Shown in pieces: positions 41,980 to 51,607 of a stretch of DNA of 64,000 bases. This stretch comes from Bacteroidota bacterium (lineage in GTDB: Bacteria > Bacteroidota > Bacteroidia > Flavobacteriales > Weeksellaceae): NCBI GenBank assembly GCA_023399595.1, contig JAEWOR010000054.1, positions 1-64,000 on the forward strand. The letters run 5' to 3'. The stretch's first letter is position 1, and every line of letters starts with the position of its first letter. Below the pieces are notes generated by a model. It ran no database searches. It worked only from the letters and a program-made list of their open reading frames with translations, and was not told the DNA's origin. The position numbers and the translations under genes are program-made.

Positions 41980-42696
41980 ATGCTGTTAACGGAACTTACG
42001 CAACTTTTATTTCTTCAAGTTGCCCCAACGGTTGTTACACCTACAACTGCTACAACCACTCATGAATTTTCTTTTTGGAATATCATGTTTCATGGAAGCA
42101 TATTCGCAAATATAGTAATGGTTACCGTACTTTTACTTGGTGTGTTTTCTGTATATATCTTTTTCGAGAGGCTTTTCTTTATTAAAAGATTAACAAGCTC
42201 AAAAGACATTCATTTAATGAATAATATTGAGGATTTTTTACGCGACGGAAGAATTGATGCAGCAATGGATTATTGCTCAAGATTAAACTCTCCTGAAGGA
42301 AGAATCCTAGAAAAAGGTATTTCAAGAGTAGGAAGACCCGTTTCGGATATTGTAAGTGCAATGGAAGGACAAGCGCAGATTGAAGTGACCAATATGGAAA
42401 AAAACCTAAATCTTTTAGCAACCGTTCCGAGTATTGCTCCAATGTTAGGACTTTTAGGAACGGTAATTGGACTTATTTTAGCGTTTTTCAGCATGTCCAA
42501 TGCAGAAGGTTCATTCTCGCCCAAAACATTATCAGAAGGTATTTATACTGCTCTTGGACAAACAGCAGTAGGTTTAGCAGTAGCTATTCCAGCGAATTTT
42601 TTCTACAATTTGTTGTTGACAAAAATTGATAAATTTGTTTTGAATACACAAAACATTTCAAGCGACTTTTTAGACCTCATCAATAAACCTTTATAA
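41980..42696 (+). CDS. exbB: MotA/TolQ/ExbB proton channel family protein
   Basis: The 238-residue protein has three membrane segments (NIVMVTVLLLGVFSVYIFFE, then LLATVPSIAPMLGLLGTVIG and TAVGLAVAIPANFFYNL), which hold the conserved channel region. With ExbD it uses the proton gradient to energise TonB at the inner membrane. It starts the exbB-exbD-tonB-like run with gaps of 10 and 7 bases. Confidence 0.92.
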   Translation: MLLTELTQLLFLQVAPTVVTPTTATTTHEFSFWNIMFHGSIFANIVMVTVLLLGVFSVYIFFERLFFIKRLTSSKDIHLMNNIEDFLRDGRIDAAMDYCSRLNSPEGRILEKGISRVGRPVSDIVSAMEGQAQIEVTNMEKNLNLLATVPSIAPMLGLLGTVIGLILAFFSMSNAEGSFSPKTLSEGIYTALGQTAVGLAVAIPANFFYNLLLTKIDKFVLNTQNISSDFLDLINKPL

Positions 42697-42706
42697 ATCT
42701 TCAAAC

Positions 42707-43102
42707 ATGAAAATACAAAGAAGAAATAAAGCCCATCCAGAGTTCAGCTTAGCTGCAATGACTGATGTTATTTTATTGATGCTGATTTTCTTTATGATTA
42801 CCTCTTCTGCGGCTAACCAAAGTGCTATTGACGTAAAATTACCAAAAGCCGAAAGCTCAGATCCCAACTTGCCTAATCCTTTAACAGTAAGCATCAAACA
42901 AGATGGCTCTTATTTTGTAGATGATAAACCTGTTACTAAAGATATGTTAGAGCAAACTATTGTAAATAACCTAAGCACAAGCACTAATCCATCTTTTATG
43001 ATTCGTGCCGATGAAAATTCTACGCATAAAGATGTAGTTTTTGCTATGGAAATTGCCGAAAAGCATAAATATAATATTGCAATTGCAACAGTAAAGGAAT
43101 AA
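42707..43102 (+). CDS. exbD: ExbD/TolR biopolymer transport protein
   Basis: The 131-residue protein has a single N-terminal membrane segment preceded by RRNKAHPEFSLAAMTDVILL. It contains the proton-relay Asp in MTDVILLMLIFFMI and a periplasmic domain ending KHKYNIAIATVKE. It works with the ExbB product. Confidence 0.92.
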   Translation: MKIQRRNKAHPEFSLAAMTDVILLMLIFFMITSSAANQSAIDVKLPKAESSDPNLPNPLTVSIKQDGSYFVDDKPVTKDMLEQTIVNNLSTSTNPSFMIRADENSTHKDVVFAMEIAEKHKYNIAIATVKE

Positions 43103-43109
43103 AATTGAA

Positions 43110-43991
43110 ATGAGCCCAACCATAAATACTAAAGAAGAAAGAAAGGATAAGATAAAAAGTGCCCTTGTTACAGTCATTATTTGGTCTGTAGTATTGTTGT
43201 TTATTTTTCTATACACTTTCCAACAGACTTTTCCTAAACAGGATGAAGTAGTAAATGCAATGCTCATTAATTTCGGAGACAATAGAAATGGAAACGGTAT
43301 TGAAGAACCTGCTAATCAGGAAGGAAGTTTAGCTGCGGTAACGGATATTTCTGAACCTCAACCCGTAGAAGCACCTATTTCTAAACCAGAACCAAATATA
43401 AATTTAGAAAAGAAACCAGAATTAAAAAAAACAGAAATTAAAGATAAAATTATTACTAGAAATAGTAGTAAAAACGCAATTTCTAAAAATGAAGATTCAA
43501 AAAACACTAAAAACTCCAAAACATCTTTAGCTTCAAATTCCAAAAAAAATTCCAAAACAAGCGCCACAACAGCCAATTCTAAAACAGGAAATGGTGATGG
43601 TAAAGGAAATGCTGCTATTGGAAATTTAATTAAAGGGCGTGGAACCAAAGCTGGAAGTCAAGGAACAGGAGCTGGCATTGGTAACAACGGAGATCCTTTG
43701 GGAGGTGATGGAAATGGGGACAGCAAAATAGGTGTTGACAGACGTTTGGTAGGTTTTATCCCTGGAACAATGGGAAGAGGCGGTGCACAACCTTCACACA
43801 ACTGTTCTGGTAACGGAAGTATTTCTATTGCTTATACTGTGGATAAAGCGGGAAATGTAGTTTCTGCAAGACGTTCTAGTGGAGTTTCTGATCCTTGTAT
43901 TGTTTCCACAACAATAAGCTGGGTAAAACGCTATGTAAAGGCCGAAAAAGCAGGGTTTTCTTCTTCGGGAACGTATAAAATTACTTTCTAA
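43110..43991 (+). CDS. TonB-like energy transducer
   Basis: The 293-residue protein has one N-terminal membrane segment (SALVTVIIWSVVLLFIFLYT). A long Lys/Ser/Asn/Gly-rich periplasmic spacer follows (about 65-215, including GNNGDPLGGDGNGD), then a C-terminal domain with a TonB-like pattern (GNGSISIAYTVDKAGNVVSA, then SGTYKITF). It would carry energy from ExbBD to outer-membrane transporters. A Cys pair (SHNCSG, SDPCIV) may form a disulfide. Confidence 0.8.
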   Translation: MSPTINTKEERKDKIKSALVTVIIWSVVLLFIFLYTFQQTFPKQDEVVNAMLINFGDNRNGNGIEEPANQEGSLAAVTDISEPQPVEAPISKPEPNINLEKKPELKKTEIKDKIITRNSSKNAISKNEDSKNTKNSKTSLASNSKKNSKTSATTANSKTGNGDGKGNAAIGNLIKGRGTKAGSQGTGAGIGNNGDPLGGDGNGDSKIGVDRRLVGFIPGTMGRGGAQPSHNCSGNGSISIAYTVDKAGNVVSARRSSGVSDPCIVSTTISWVKRYVKAEKAGFSSSGTYKITF

Positions 43992-44383
43992 ACTTCAGTT
44001 ATTTTATTGATTTCAGTAATTCTATTGATGATGGGAAGAGCAAAAATTCCACTTGTTTGAAGATACAATTCGTAGAAAGTTTTTGATCTTACAATAAAAT
44101 TATTGTTTTTAAGTTCTTTTCCGCGCCAATAAAACAAGTTTCCCAGCATTTCATAATAATTCTTATGATCTCTGCTTTGACGTAAATTTACCATCTCTAT
44201 AAGTTCTTCATTTGACATTCCTGAAACTTCATCAAAATTCAGTTTAAAAATATCTTTCATCAGCGAATCATAGTCCAATTCTTTTTGCATTAAACTTTCC
44301 TCTGGCTTATCTAAAATAAGTTTCTCTAAAGCCTGCGTAAGCTGTCTTATTAATCGAAGGGTAAAATCTTTATCTTGAATCAT
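43988..44383 (-). CDS. Hypothetical protein, 131 aa
   Basis: A helical soluble protein beginning DFTLRLIRQLTQALEKLILD and containing EMLGNLFYWRGKELKNNNFI, with a TPR-like helical end. The start recalls small helical proteins of the DUF6483 type, but I am not certain. It converges with the TonB-like gene and overlaps it by 4 bases at the stop codons. Confidence 0.6.
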   Translation of the reverse strand: MIQDKDFTLRLIRQLTQALEKLILDKPEESLMQKELDYDSLMKDIFKLNFDEVSGMSNEELIEMVNLRQSRDHKNYYEMLGNLFYWRGKELKNNNFIVRSKTFYELYLQTSGIFALPIINRITEINKITEV

Positions 44384-44608
44384 ATAGCTAAAATATGCCT
44401 TTTTCTAATAAATCCAACTTATTAATAATTTTGAAGAACAAATTTTCCCAAGAGATCTTTTTACAAATAATAAAGGTATACAAAAAGGAATACGATGATT
44501 TCTTAAGATGTACGTTCTAAACTAACTATTCATCAATATTTTTAAAAAAATACATCAATGAACATTAAGAAGATTAGTATTATGTTCTTAATTTAATAGC
44601 ATAAAAAA

Positions 44609-44634
44609 AACTCTCAGGGGAAAATCTGAGAGTT
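44609..44634 (-). terminator. Terminator of the nucleosidase-like gene
   Basis: AACTCTCAG/CTGAGAGTT form a 9-bp stem with an 8-base loop and A/T tracts on both sides, 5 bases after the stop at 44640. Confidence 0.8.
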
Positions 44635-44639
44635 TTTAT

Positions 44640-46325
44640 TTATTTTTTAGTGGCTTTGGCACCGCTTTTAAAAATCTTTTCTAGAATCTTCAATGTGATA
44701 AGATAAGTGGGTTTTACGCCTGTTAATCCTAATCCGCCAGAAGATAAAGTGCTTCCTGTTTCTAAAGGATTGTCGGATGCGTAATATGCGTAGCAAACAA
44801 ATAAATCCTCAGAAATATGATGTCTTATTTTTGAGGCCACCTGAATGGCTTTTTGATAGTGAGCTCCTTCCATTTCTAGTCCAACGGCTTTCCAAGAAGT
44901 GTCCATGAAATATCTTAAGATGTCTTTATTTTGGAGTGATGTCCCTAAAACGGTAACCATGCTTCCTTTAAAAGCTTCAAGTTCATCATCTTCAAAATCT
45001 TCTAATTTTAAAGCGTTTTCAAAAGGGTAATTGTCGGCAGTTCCTTCAAAAATATGTGATGTAGGAATCATAATGTCTCCTTTTTCACCTTTTAAAATAC
45101 CCGCTTTACCCATAATGGAAATAGATTTCACTTTCATGGTGAAGATTTCTCCATTGTAGTTATAAGGCCTTAAAAGCTCATCCATAATTTCGAAAGCCTG
45201 TTCGCCAAAAGCATAATCAAATACTAAAACTACATCGTCACCAGAAAACTTAGAATCTGCAAAAGGAGTGTTTTTAAGATTAATGGTGCTTAAATCTATA
45301 ATTTGAACATCAATATTGCTTCCGCTTTTGTCATCAATATAAATCATTCCCTTTTTTAAGGCGTAATTTAAAACTTTCTCGCGAAGGTCTTTTTTGTTAC
45401 TGATGTCCTCATAAAGTTTATAATCTGCATTGCTGTCTTTTTTGGATAAAGCATCGTTCGCAAAAAGCATATTTTTCACGGAATGCATATTGGCGGAAAT
45501 AATATGCAAAGGACGCATGTGGAGATTGTTGGTTGCTAAAATGTTTTTCACATTATTGGCCCAGGTTTCCCCAAATAAATGGTGACCCACTCTTTCCTGT
45601 AAAATAGCGCTGAAATGAACTTCTCTTTCTCGGATTTTCTTCAAATCCATTAAACTTTCATTTCCTAAATAATAGATAATCTTGAATAAACGATCTGGAT
45701 TGTTATCGTCTCCAAAGCTGTGATAAGCGTTTAAAGTATCATCAAATGTTCTTCCTAATAAAGAGGATAGATGGATTAAGGCTACTTCTTTTTCTTTTCT
45801 GCTGAATTTTTTTTCTCCTTTAGCTACCTCTTCGATAATTTGCCAAGCTCTTGTTGGTTTATACTCTTCATCCGCTATAAAACCTAGTTCTCTAATTTTA
45901 TCCGCTTCTATATATAAGAAGGTGAGGTGGGTTAAAATGTCATAAATTTCTGAACGCCCTAGAAGAACTTCAATATTCATTTGATGTTCATCTATTCTAT
46001 AACAATTTCTTCTTCTCTTTTTAGGAACAATTACTTCAAAACCTCCCTTTTCAAAACCTTCATCAGAAGTAAGGTATACAAAAGAACATTCTTCAATGCC
46101 TTCTGGAAGTCTGTCTAATACATATAATAATCCATCTAGTTCCACTTTGTTGGGAACAGTCATGGTGCCGTATATTTCGGGGTTAATAAGTTGTAGAAGT
46201 TGTCGTAAGTTTTCTCCAGAAACTCCAGAAGGTTTGAAAAAACCACGATAAAATAAATGTCGCATGGTAACGTAGATTTTCTCTATTGCCTCTGTCGTCA
46301 CTCTCGCTCTTGAATAGTTTACCAT
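44640..46325 (-). CDS. DUF6909-type protein with a nucleoside phosphorylase-like domain
   Basis: About 561 residues from ATG 46325 (an upstream ATG at 46343 adds only MYEIYI). The first 330 residues form a region specific to Bacteroidota (VTTEAIEKIYVTMRHLFYRG, RVGHHLFGETWANN). The C-terminal part has the pattern of purine nucleoside phosphorylase/AMP nucleosidase proteins (GKAGILKGEKGDIMIPTSHI, and AVGLEMEGAHYQKAI, where the MEG motif contacts ribose). A role in nucleotide or base salvage is possible but unproven. It is monocistronic. Confidence 0.65.
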   Translation of the reverse strand: MVNYSRARVTTEAIEKIYVTMRHLFYRGFFKPSGVSGENLRQLLQLINPEIYGTMTVPNKVELDGLLYVLDRLPEGIEECSFVYLTSDEGFEKGGFEVIVPKKRRRNCYRIDEHQMNIEVLLGRSEIYDILTHLTFLYIEADKIRELGFIADEEYKPTRAWQIIEEVAKGEKKFSRKEKEVALIHLSSLLGRTFDDTLNAYHSFGDDNNPDRLFKIIYYLGNESLMDLKKIREREVHFSAILQERVGHHLFGETWANNVKNILATNNLHMRPLHIISANMHSVKNMLFANDALSKKDSNADYKLYEDISNKKDLREKVLNYALKKGMIYIDDKSGSNIDVQIIDLSTINLKNTPFADSKFSGDDVVLVFDYAFGEQAFEIMDELLRPYNYNGEIFTMKVKSISIMGKAGILKGEKGDIMIPTSHIFEGTADNYPFENALKLEDFEDDELEAFKGSMVTVLGTSLQNKDILRYFMDTSWKAVGLEMEGAHYQKAIQVASKIRHHISEDLFVCYAYYASDNPLETGSTLSSGGLGLTGVKPTYLITLKILEKIFKSGAKATKK

Positions 46326-46459
46326 AATATAAATTTCATACAAATATAATGATATAAAGCTTTAGTTACTTGAGTTGTAGCTTGTAATCTTCTGGGATGA
46401 ATAAAACTTAATACTTCTCAAACCCCTTAAATTCTTGAAAAGTTAATTTTTTTTAAAAC

Positions 46460-46480
46460 ACCCCTAAAAAAAATAGGGGT
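46460..46480. terminator. Hairpin upstream of the glutamine synthetase promoter
   Basis: ACCCCTA/TAGGGGT form a 7-bp stem with an A7 loop, followed by ATTTTTATTT. It stands 28 bases before the -7 element of glnN and probably insulates it from upstream transcription. Confidence 0.5.
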
Positions 46481-46508
46481 ATTTTTATTTCCGAGCCATA
46501 TTTTGTTA

Positions 46509-46516
46509 TAAATTTG
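46509..46516 (+). promoter_or_regulatory. -7 promoter element of glnN
   Basis: TAAATTTG matches TAnnTTTG and lies 20 bases upstream of the ATG at 46536. A -33 TTG at the right distance is not clear. Confidence 0.5.
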
Positions 46517-46535
46517 CAAAAACAACACTGCTAAT

Positions 46536-48731
46536 ATGTCAATATTAAGATTTAAAGCTCTAGAAACTCTATCTTTTAAGAATTTCAGACAAGAAAATTC
46601 AGTTGCGATTCCCGCTAAATTATCAGAACTTTTCTGTCAGAATGTATTTTCTGAAGAAACGATGAGAGAATACCTTACTAAAGAAGCGTTCAATTCTATT
46701 ATGGATGCTATTAAGAAAGGGACGAAAATACAAAGACATATTGCAGACCAGGTTGCAGTTGCTATGAAAGATTGGGCAATGAGCAAAGGCGTTACGCATT
46801 ATACCCATTGGTTTCAGCCACTTACAGGAACTACTGCAGAAAAACACGACTCTTTCTTTACACCTATTGAAGGTGGAAGAGCGATAGAAAGGTTCAGCGG
46901 AGGAATGCTTATTCAGCAAGAACCAGATGCTTCTTCTTTCCCTAATGGTGGAATTAGAAATACTTTTGAGGCAAGGGGTTATACTGCTTGGGATCCTACT
47001 TCGCCTGCATTTATTATGGGTACAACATTATGTATTCCTTCTATTTTGGTTTCTTATACGGGTGAAACTTTAGATTATAAAGCGCCATTATTAAGAGCAT
47101 TAAGCGTTGTAGATGCTGCAGCAACAGAAGTAATGCAGTATTTCGATAAAAATGTAACTAAGGTTACTCCTACTTTAGGTTGGGAGCAAGAATATTTCTT
47201 AGTAGATTCAGCATTGTATCAATCAAGACCAGATTTAGTAATTACTGGTAAAACTCTATTAGGCCATTCTCCAGCTAAAGGACAGCAGTTAGACGATCAT
47301 TATTTTGGTTCTATTCCTACAAGAGTAATGAACTTTATGAAGGAATTGGAAATTGAATGTATGAAGTTGGGAATTCCTGTAACTACAAGACATAACGAAG
47401 TTGCACCCAACCAATTTGAATTGGCTCCAATGTTTGAAGAAGCGAATGTAGCTGTAGATCACAACTCTTTGTTGATGGATATTATGGCGAGAGTTGCTCA
47501 CAAGCATCATTTCCATATTTTGTTTCATGAAAAACCATTTGCAGGCGTCAACGGAAGTGGAAAACACAACAATTGGTCTTTGGCGACTGATACTGGAGAA
47601 AATCTTTTAAGTCCAGGTAAAAATCCTAAGAAAAACCTTCAGTTTCTTACTTTCTTTGTGAGTACTATTATGGCAGTTCATGAATATGCAGATTTGTTGA
47701 GAGCAAGTATTGCATCTGCAAGTAACGACCATAGATTAGGCGCTAATGAAGCTCCACCGGCAATTATTTCTGTATTTATTGGAAGTCAGTTGTTTAGAGT
47801 TTTAGAAGAACTAGAAAAAGTTACAGAAGGAAAACTCTCTCCAGACGAAAAAACAGAATTGAAGTTAAATGTAGTAGGGAAAATTCCAGAAATTTTATTG
47901 GATAATACCGACAGAAACAGAACTTCTCCTTTTGCATTTACAGGAAATAAATTTGAAATTCGTGGTGTAGGTTCATCTGCAAACTGTGCAGAAGTAATGA
48001 CGGTAATGAATGCCATTGCTGCTAAACAATTGAAAGATTTCAAGAAAGAAGTGGATGCATTTATCGAAACAGGTCTTAAGAAAGATGAAGCTATCTTTAA
48101 TGTGTTAAGAGAATACATTAAAAAGTCTAAAAACATTATGTTTGAAGGAGATGGTTATTCTGATGATTGGGCTAAAGAAGCTAAAAAGAGAGGTTTGAAC
48201 AACCTTAAAACAACTCCAGAAGCTTTAAAAAGAGAATTAGATCCTAAGTTTGTTCATCTTTATGAAGAAATGGGTGTTTTCAATGAAAGAGAAGTAGAGG
48301 CAAGGAATGAAGTGAAGTTGGAAAAATATTCAACAGTTATTGATATTGAAGCAAGAGTTTTAGGAGATATCGCAAGAAACCACATCATTCCTTCTGCAAT
48401 TAATTATCAAAACAGATTAATTGAAAACGTAAAAGGATTAAAAGAAATTTTTGGAGCTCAAGAATTTAAAGTTTTAGCAAAAGAGCAAATGAGTTTAATT
48501 GCTCATATTTCTGAGAATATTTCTACAATTAAGTTAGGGGTAGAAGAATTAATTAAACAAAGAGAACTTGCTAAATCACTGAGAGACAGTCAAAAACAAG
48601 CAGACGCTTATTGTAATAATGTGAAGCCATTATTCGATGGAATTAGAGAAGCTTCAGACTCTTTGGAGATGATGGTGGACGATGAACTTTGGCCATTAAC
48701 TAAATATAGAGAAATGTTGTTCACAAGATAA
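46536..48731 (+). CDS. glnN: Glutamine synthetase type III
   Basis: The 731-residue length is typical of GSIII. Signatures include THYTHWFQPLTGTTAEKHDS, FEARGYTAWDPTSPAFI, GWEQEYFLVD (active-site Glu), HNEVAPNQFELAPMFEE and FAGVNGSGKHNNWSL (ATP and substrate loops), then RNRTSPFAFTGNKFEIRGVG. It makes glutamine from glutamate and ammonia in the cytosol. It is a single gene between a promoter element and a strong terminator. Confidence 0.96.
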   Translation: MSILRFKALETLSFKNFRQENSVAIPAKLSELFCQNVFSEETMREYLTKEAFNSIMDAIKKGTKIQRHIADQVAVAMKDWAMSKGVTHYTHWFQPLTGTTAEKHDSFFTPIEGGRAIERFSGGMLIQQEPDASSFPNGGIRNTFEARGYTAWDPTSPAFIMGTTLCIPSILVSYTGETLDYKAPLLRALSVVDAAATEVMQYFDKNVTKVTPTLGWEQEYFLVDSALYQSRPDLVITGKTLLGHSPAKGQQLDDHYFGSIPTRVMNFMKELEIECMKLGIPVTTRHNEVAPNQFELAPMFEEANVAVDHNSLLMDIMARVAHKHHFHILFHEKPFAGVNGSGKHNNWSLATDTGENLLSPGKNPKKNLQFLTFFVSTIMAVHEYADLLRASIASASNDHRLGANEAPPAIISVFIGSQLFRVLEELEKVTEGKLSPDEKTELKLNVVGKIPEILLDNTDRNRTSPFAFTGNKFEIRGVGSSANCAEVMTVMNAIAAKQLKDFKKEVDAFIETGLKKDEAIFNVLREYIKKSKNIMFEGDGYSDDWAKEAKKRGLNNLKTTPEALKRELDPKFVHLYEEMGVFNEREVEARNEVKLEKYSTVIDIEARVLGDIARNHIIPSAINYQNRLIENVKGLKEIFGAQEFKVLAKEQMSLIAHISENISTIKLGVEELIKQRELAKSLRDSQKQADAYCNNVKPLFDGIREASDSLEMMVDDELWPLTKYREMLFTR

Positions 48732-48755
48732 TTTTTCATAACTTTAATATTAAGC

Positions 48756-48780
48756 AAATGCCCAAAGGATGGGCATTTGT
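48756..48780 (+). terminator. Terminator of glnN
   Basis: CAAATGCCC/GGGCATTTG form a 9-bp stem with a 7-base loop and are followed by TTGTTTTAT. Confidence 0.8.
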
Positions 48781-48949
48781 TGTTTTATAGATTTTGGAAA
48801 TATGATTTTTGTTAGGTTTGCAATGTTAAAAAACCTTAATAAAAATGATTTAAGAAGTCCCTAAAATAGGGATTTACAGCATGCTTTTTTTTAACACATT
48901 AAAAAAAGATGTTAAAATTTGTTAAAAAAAGACTTTAGTAAACTCAATC

Positions 48950-48982
48950 TTGGAATCGGTCTATAGGGTTTTTCTACTTTTG
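48950..48982 (+). promoter_or_regulatory. Promoter of the NlpC/P60 lipoprotein gene
   Basis: TTG at 48950-48952 and TACTTTTG at 48975-48982 are spaced by 22 bases, close to the Bacteroidota -33/-7 arrangement. The gene starts about 49 bases downstream. Confidence 0.55.
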
Positions 48983-49030
48983 TACTGCTTAAAACAAAGG
49001 AAATCCTTTATTTAACCTTAAATTAAATAT

Positions 49031-49732
49031 ATGAAGAAAAGAGTTTTAGTCTATTTAGTTGCAGTAATTACTACTTTATCTATGCAGTCTTGTGTTACAA
49101 ATTATGTAGTTTCAAAACCGGCAACTTATACGAAGGAGTACAAATCAGATGCCAAATCTAATATTGCAAATGCAGACGCTAAAAAAGCTGAAAAGGATAG
49201 ACAAAAACTTATCAATTCTTTCATCGATAACAAAGTAACGGAGATTAACAATGCTAAAAGATTGGCAAAAAATGCTTATTCTGAAAAAAAATCTCAATAC
49301 AATACTTTAATCAACAATATTTTAACTGAAGCGGAAACTTACCTGGGAACTCCTTACAGATACGGAGGAACAACAAGAAAAGGAATTGACTGTTCAGCAT
49401 TTGTACTTTCAGTTTTCGGAGCTGCTGCAGGTGTTACCTTACCAAGAGTAGCTGCTGCACAAGCGCAAGAAGGAGAAAGTATTGATAAAAGTGAGTTGAA
49501 AAAAGGAGATTTGTTATTTTTCTCACATGGAAGAGGCAGAATTGCACACGTAGGAATTGTAGAGAGCATTACAGAAGAAGGTGATATTAAGTTTATGCAT
49601 TCAGCAACTTCAAGAGGAGTAATGGTTTCAAATCTTTCAAAAGATTCTTATTGGGGACCTAGATACAGATTCGCAAAGAGAATTGTAAATGAAGATACTG
49701 CAAATAACTTGGCAATAGCAAAAATGAATTAA
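49031..49732 (+). CDS. NlpC/P60 family peptidoglycan endopeptidase, lipoprotein
   Basis: The 233-residue protein has a lipobox (LSMQSC, Cys 21) and an Ala/Lys-rich helical linker. The NlpC/P60 domain has catalytic Cys in GIDCSAFVLSVF, a His in GRIAHVGIVE and a third polar residue (His) in KFMHSATSRGV. It cuts peptide bonds in peptidoglycan from the outer-membrane side. It is monocistronic with its own promoter and terminator. Confidence 0.92.
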   Translation: MKKRVLVYLVAVITTLSMQSCVTNYVVSKPATYTKEYKSDAKSNIANADAKKAEKDRQKLINSFIDNKVTEINNAKRLAKNAYSEKKSQYNTLINNILTEAETYLGTPYRYGGTTRKGIDCSAFVLSVFGAAAGVTLPRVAAAQAQEGESIDKSELKKGDLLFFSHGRGRIAHVGIVESITEEGDIKFMHSATSRGVMVSNLSKDSYWGPRYRFAKRIVNEDTANNLAIAKMN

Positions 49733-49756
49733 GTAATTGAAATTTAGTCATAAAAA

Positions 49757-49781
49757 AAGCCTTCGGATTTCGAAGGCTTTT
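49757..49781 (+). terminator. Intrinsic terminator after the NlpC/P60 gene
   Basis: AAAGCCTTCG/CGAAGGCTTT form a 10-bp stem with a GATTT loop and T-run. It also serves the convergent pentapeptide gene. Confidence 0.85.
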
Positions 49782-49800
49782 TTGTTATTGTAAAAGTTTC

Positions 49801-50358
49801 TCAACTTATTGTTATCGGATATTTGTTCAATAAACCTGGTAAGCCGTGTAAAGAGAATTTTGCGTTTTTTATTTTGTTTTGCTCCAAATCTATGGAATAA
49901 CTAAAAGCTTGTCTAAAATCAGTGTTTTCAAGATTGGTGTTTGAAAAATTAGCATTTAGTAGATCAGAATCATTAAAAACGGCTGAGGTTAAATTACATT
50001 CTTCAAATTCCACCTCATTCAAATTACAATTTTTAAAAATGGTTTTGCGAATATCCTTTTGGTAAAATGTAGAATGACTAAGGTTGCAGTCTTCAAAACT
50101 AAAAGACAATCCAAAATCATTGCACTCATCAAAATGCAAACCCACCATTTTACAGTTTTTAAATTTTACATTTCTAAAAGCTGTTTCAGAAATTTGAATC
50201 AAGCTTAAATCGCAACCACAGAATTCGCATTCGGAAAATTTAAAGCTAGAAAAATTGAAGTGAGATAAGTTGATGTCTATGAATGTACAATTTTCATATT
50301 CGCCCATCCTTAAATCTTCTGCAGATTTTATTTCTTTATCTTGAAAAAAGTTTGACAT
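49801..50358 (-). CDS. Pentapeptide-repeat protein
   Basis: The 185-residue protein is built of repeats with a central Phe/Leu (LSHFNFSSFKFSECEFCGCD, CNLNEVEFEECNLTSAVFND, ANFSNTNLENTDFRQAF), which fold as a right-handed beta-helix. Cys replaces the usual small residue in many repeats. It lacks a signal and its function is unknown. It is the last gene of the shape operon, 19 bases after rodA. Confidence 0.85.
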   Translation of the reverse strand: MSNFFQDKEIKSAEDLRMGEYENCTFIDINLSHFNFSSFKFSECEFCGCDLSLIQISETAFRNVKFKNCKMVGLHFDECNDFGLSFSFEDCNLSHSTFYQKDIRKTIFKNCNLNEVEFEECNLTSAVFNDSDLLNANFSNTNLENTDFRQAFSYSIDLEQNKIKNAKFSLHGLPGLLNKYPITIS

Positions 50359-50377
50359 ACAATAATGTTTCTAGCAT

Positions 50378-51607
50378 CTAAACTAAACTATTTTTATCTG
50401 AATAATTCAGTTTAAAAAAGATAAATGTCATAATAGAAAACGCAAGTAAAGAACTTCCCCCATAACTGAAATAGGGAAGTGGAATACCCACCGTTGGGAA
50501 AAGCCCCATTACCATCCCAATATTAATAGAAAAGTGCATTAATAGGATAGAAGCAAAGCTGTAGCCGAAAACCCTGTTAAATGTTGATTTCTGACGTTCT
50601 GCCAGGAAATATATTCTGCCAATATACAGCGTATAGCAAAGAATAAGCAAAGTACTTCCTACAAAACCCCATTCTTCACCAACAGTACAAAAAATATAGT
50701 CGGTTTCTTGTTCAGGGACAAATTTACCTTGAGTTACAGAACCTTCGCGATAGCCTTTTCCAAATAATCCACCAGAACCAATGGCTGTTTTAGAATACAA
50801 TAAGTTATAACCAGAAGTATCTCTAAAAGCTTTTTCACCTTTATAAAGAACCTCAATACGTTCTCTTTGGTGTTTAGGAAGTTTAGTTAAAATATAAGGT
50901 GTTGCAAATGCTAAGCTGCATAAAACAAGTAAGGAACCTACAATACTCGATATTGAAAAAATATTCCAAGAAATTTTATAATAATTAAAGAAAATATAGA
51001 TCCCAGCAATTAACAATAGCGCAATAACCACGTAAATTGGATTAACAGCTAATGAAACGAGGAAAACCATTGCAAAAATTAAAATAATTCCAAATAGCCA
51101 GCCGCTCAATCCTTCACGGTATAATGCAATAAAAAAGGCTCCAAAAACCAATAAAGATCCCACATCTGGAATCGCTAATACCACAATAGCAGGAATTCCC
51201 ACAATAGCCAATGTGGTAAGAAGTGATTTTCTATTTTTTAAGTTGAACTCAGGTCCAGCAACATAGTTGGAGAGCATTAAAGCAACTCCTATTTTTGCAA
51301 ATTCTACAGGCTGCATGGTAAAACTTCCGAATTTATACCAGTTTTTTTGGCCGAGAATTTCTTTACCAAAGGGGAAAAGCCCAATAAGAAACAAAACACC
51401 GCCAATATAGAAAATACCCGCCATGTTTTCGAAAAACTTACTTCTTCCTACAAAAATAACAAGTCCCACAAATAAAGAAATGCAGAAAAAAATTAATTGT
51501 TTTTCACCTAACTTTTGGTCAACACTATAAATATTCGCAATGGCAAATATGCAAAGGATAAAATACAAACCAAGACCTAATTTATCTATTCCTTCTGTCC
51601 ACTTCAT
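50378..51607 (-). CDS. rodA: Rod-shape peptidoglycan glycosyltransferase RodA
   Basis: The 409-residue SEDS protein has about ten membrane segments and the conserved signatures KLPKHQRERIEVL, YNLLYSKTAIGSGGLFGKGY, FVPEQETDYIFCTVGEEWGF and TVGIPLPYFSYGGSS. It polymerises lipid II together with PBP2. Its start overlaps the pbp2 stop as ATGA. Confidence 0.95.
   Translation of the reverse strand: MKWTEGIDKLGLGLYFILCIFAIANIYSVDQKLGEKQLIFFCISLFVGLVIFVGRSKFFENMAGIFYIGGVLFLIGLFPFGKEILGQKNWYKFGSFTMQPVEFAKIGVALMLSNYVAGPEFNLKNRKSLLTTLAIVGIPAIVVLAIPDVGSLLVFGAFFIALYREGLSGWLFGIILIFAMVFLVSLAVNPIYVVIALLLIAGIYIFFNYYKISWNIFSISSIVGSLLVLCSLAFATPYILTKLPKHQRERIEVLYKGEKAFRDTSGYNLLYSKTAIGSGGLFGKGYREGSVTQGKFVPEQETDYIFCTVGEEWGFVGSTLLILCYTLYIGRIYFLAERQKSTFNRVFGYSFASILLMHFSINIGMVMGLFPTVGIPLPYFSYGGSSLLAFSIMTFIFFKLNYSDKNSLV

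Larger units (their letters stand above)
48732..49030. other. Intergenic region between glnN and the NlpC/P60 gene
   Basis: It holds the glnN terminator (48756-48780), several GTTAAAA-rich repeats (48895-48930) and the downstream promoter. No gene is seen. Confidence 0.6.

Noticed and set aside
43358..43648. 96-codon reverse frame inside the TonB-like gene
   Set aside because: It is hydrophobic only because it is the complement of the Lys/Ser-rich spacer. It is a shadow frame of a clear gene.
46460..46535. Riboswitch or attenuator in the glnN leader
   Set aside because: The hairpin is upstream of the predicted -7 element, so it would not be in the mRNA leader. No glutamine-riboswitch-like sequence was recognised.
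48895..48935. GTTAAAA-like repeats before the NlpC/P60 gene considered as a CRISPR-like or iteron array
   Set aside because: There are too few copies with irregular spacing in AT-rich DNA and no cas gene. They lie next to a normal promoter. No CRISPR array is seen in the window.
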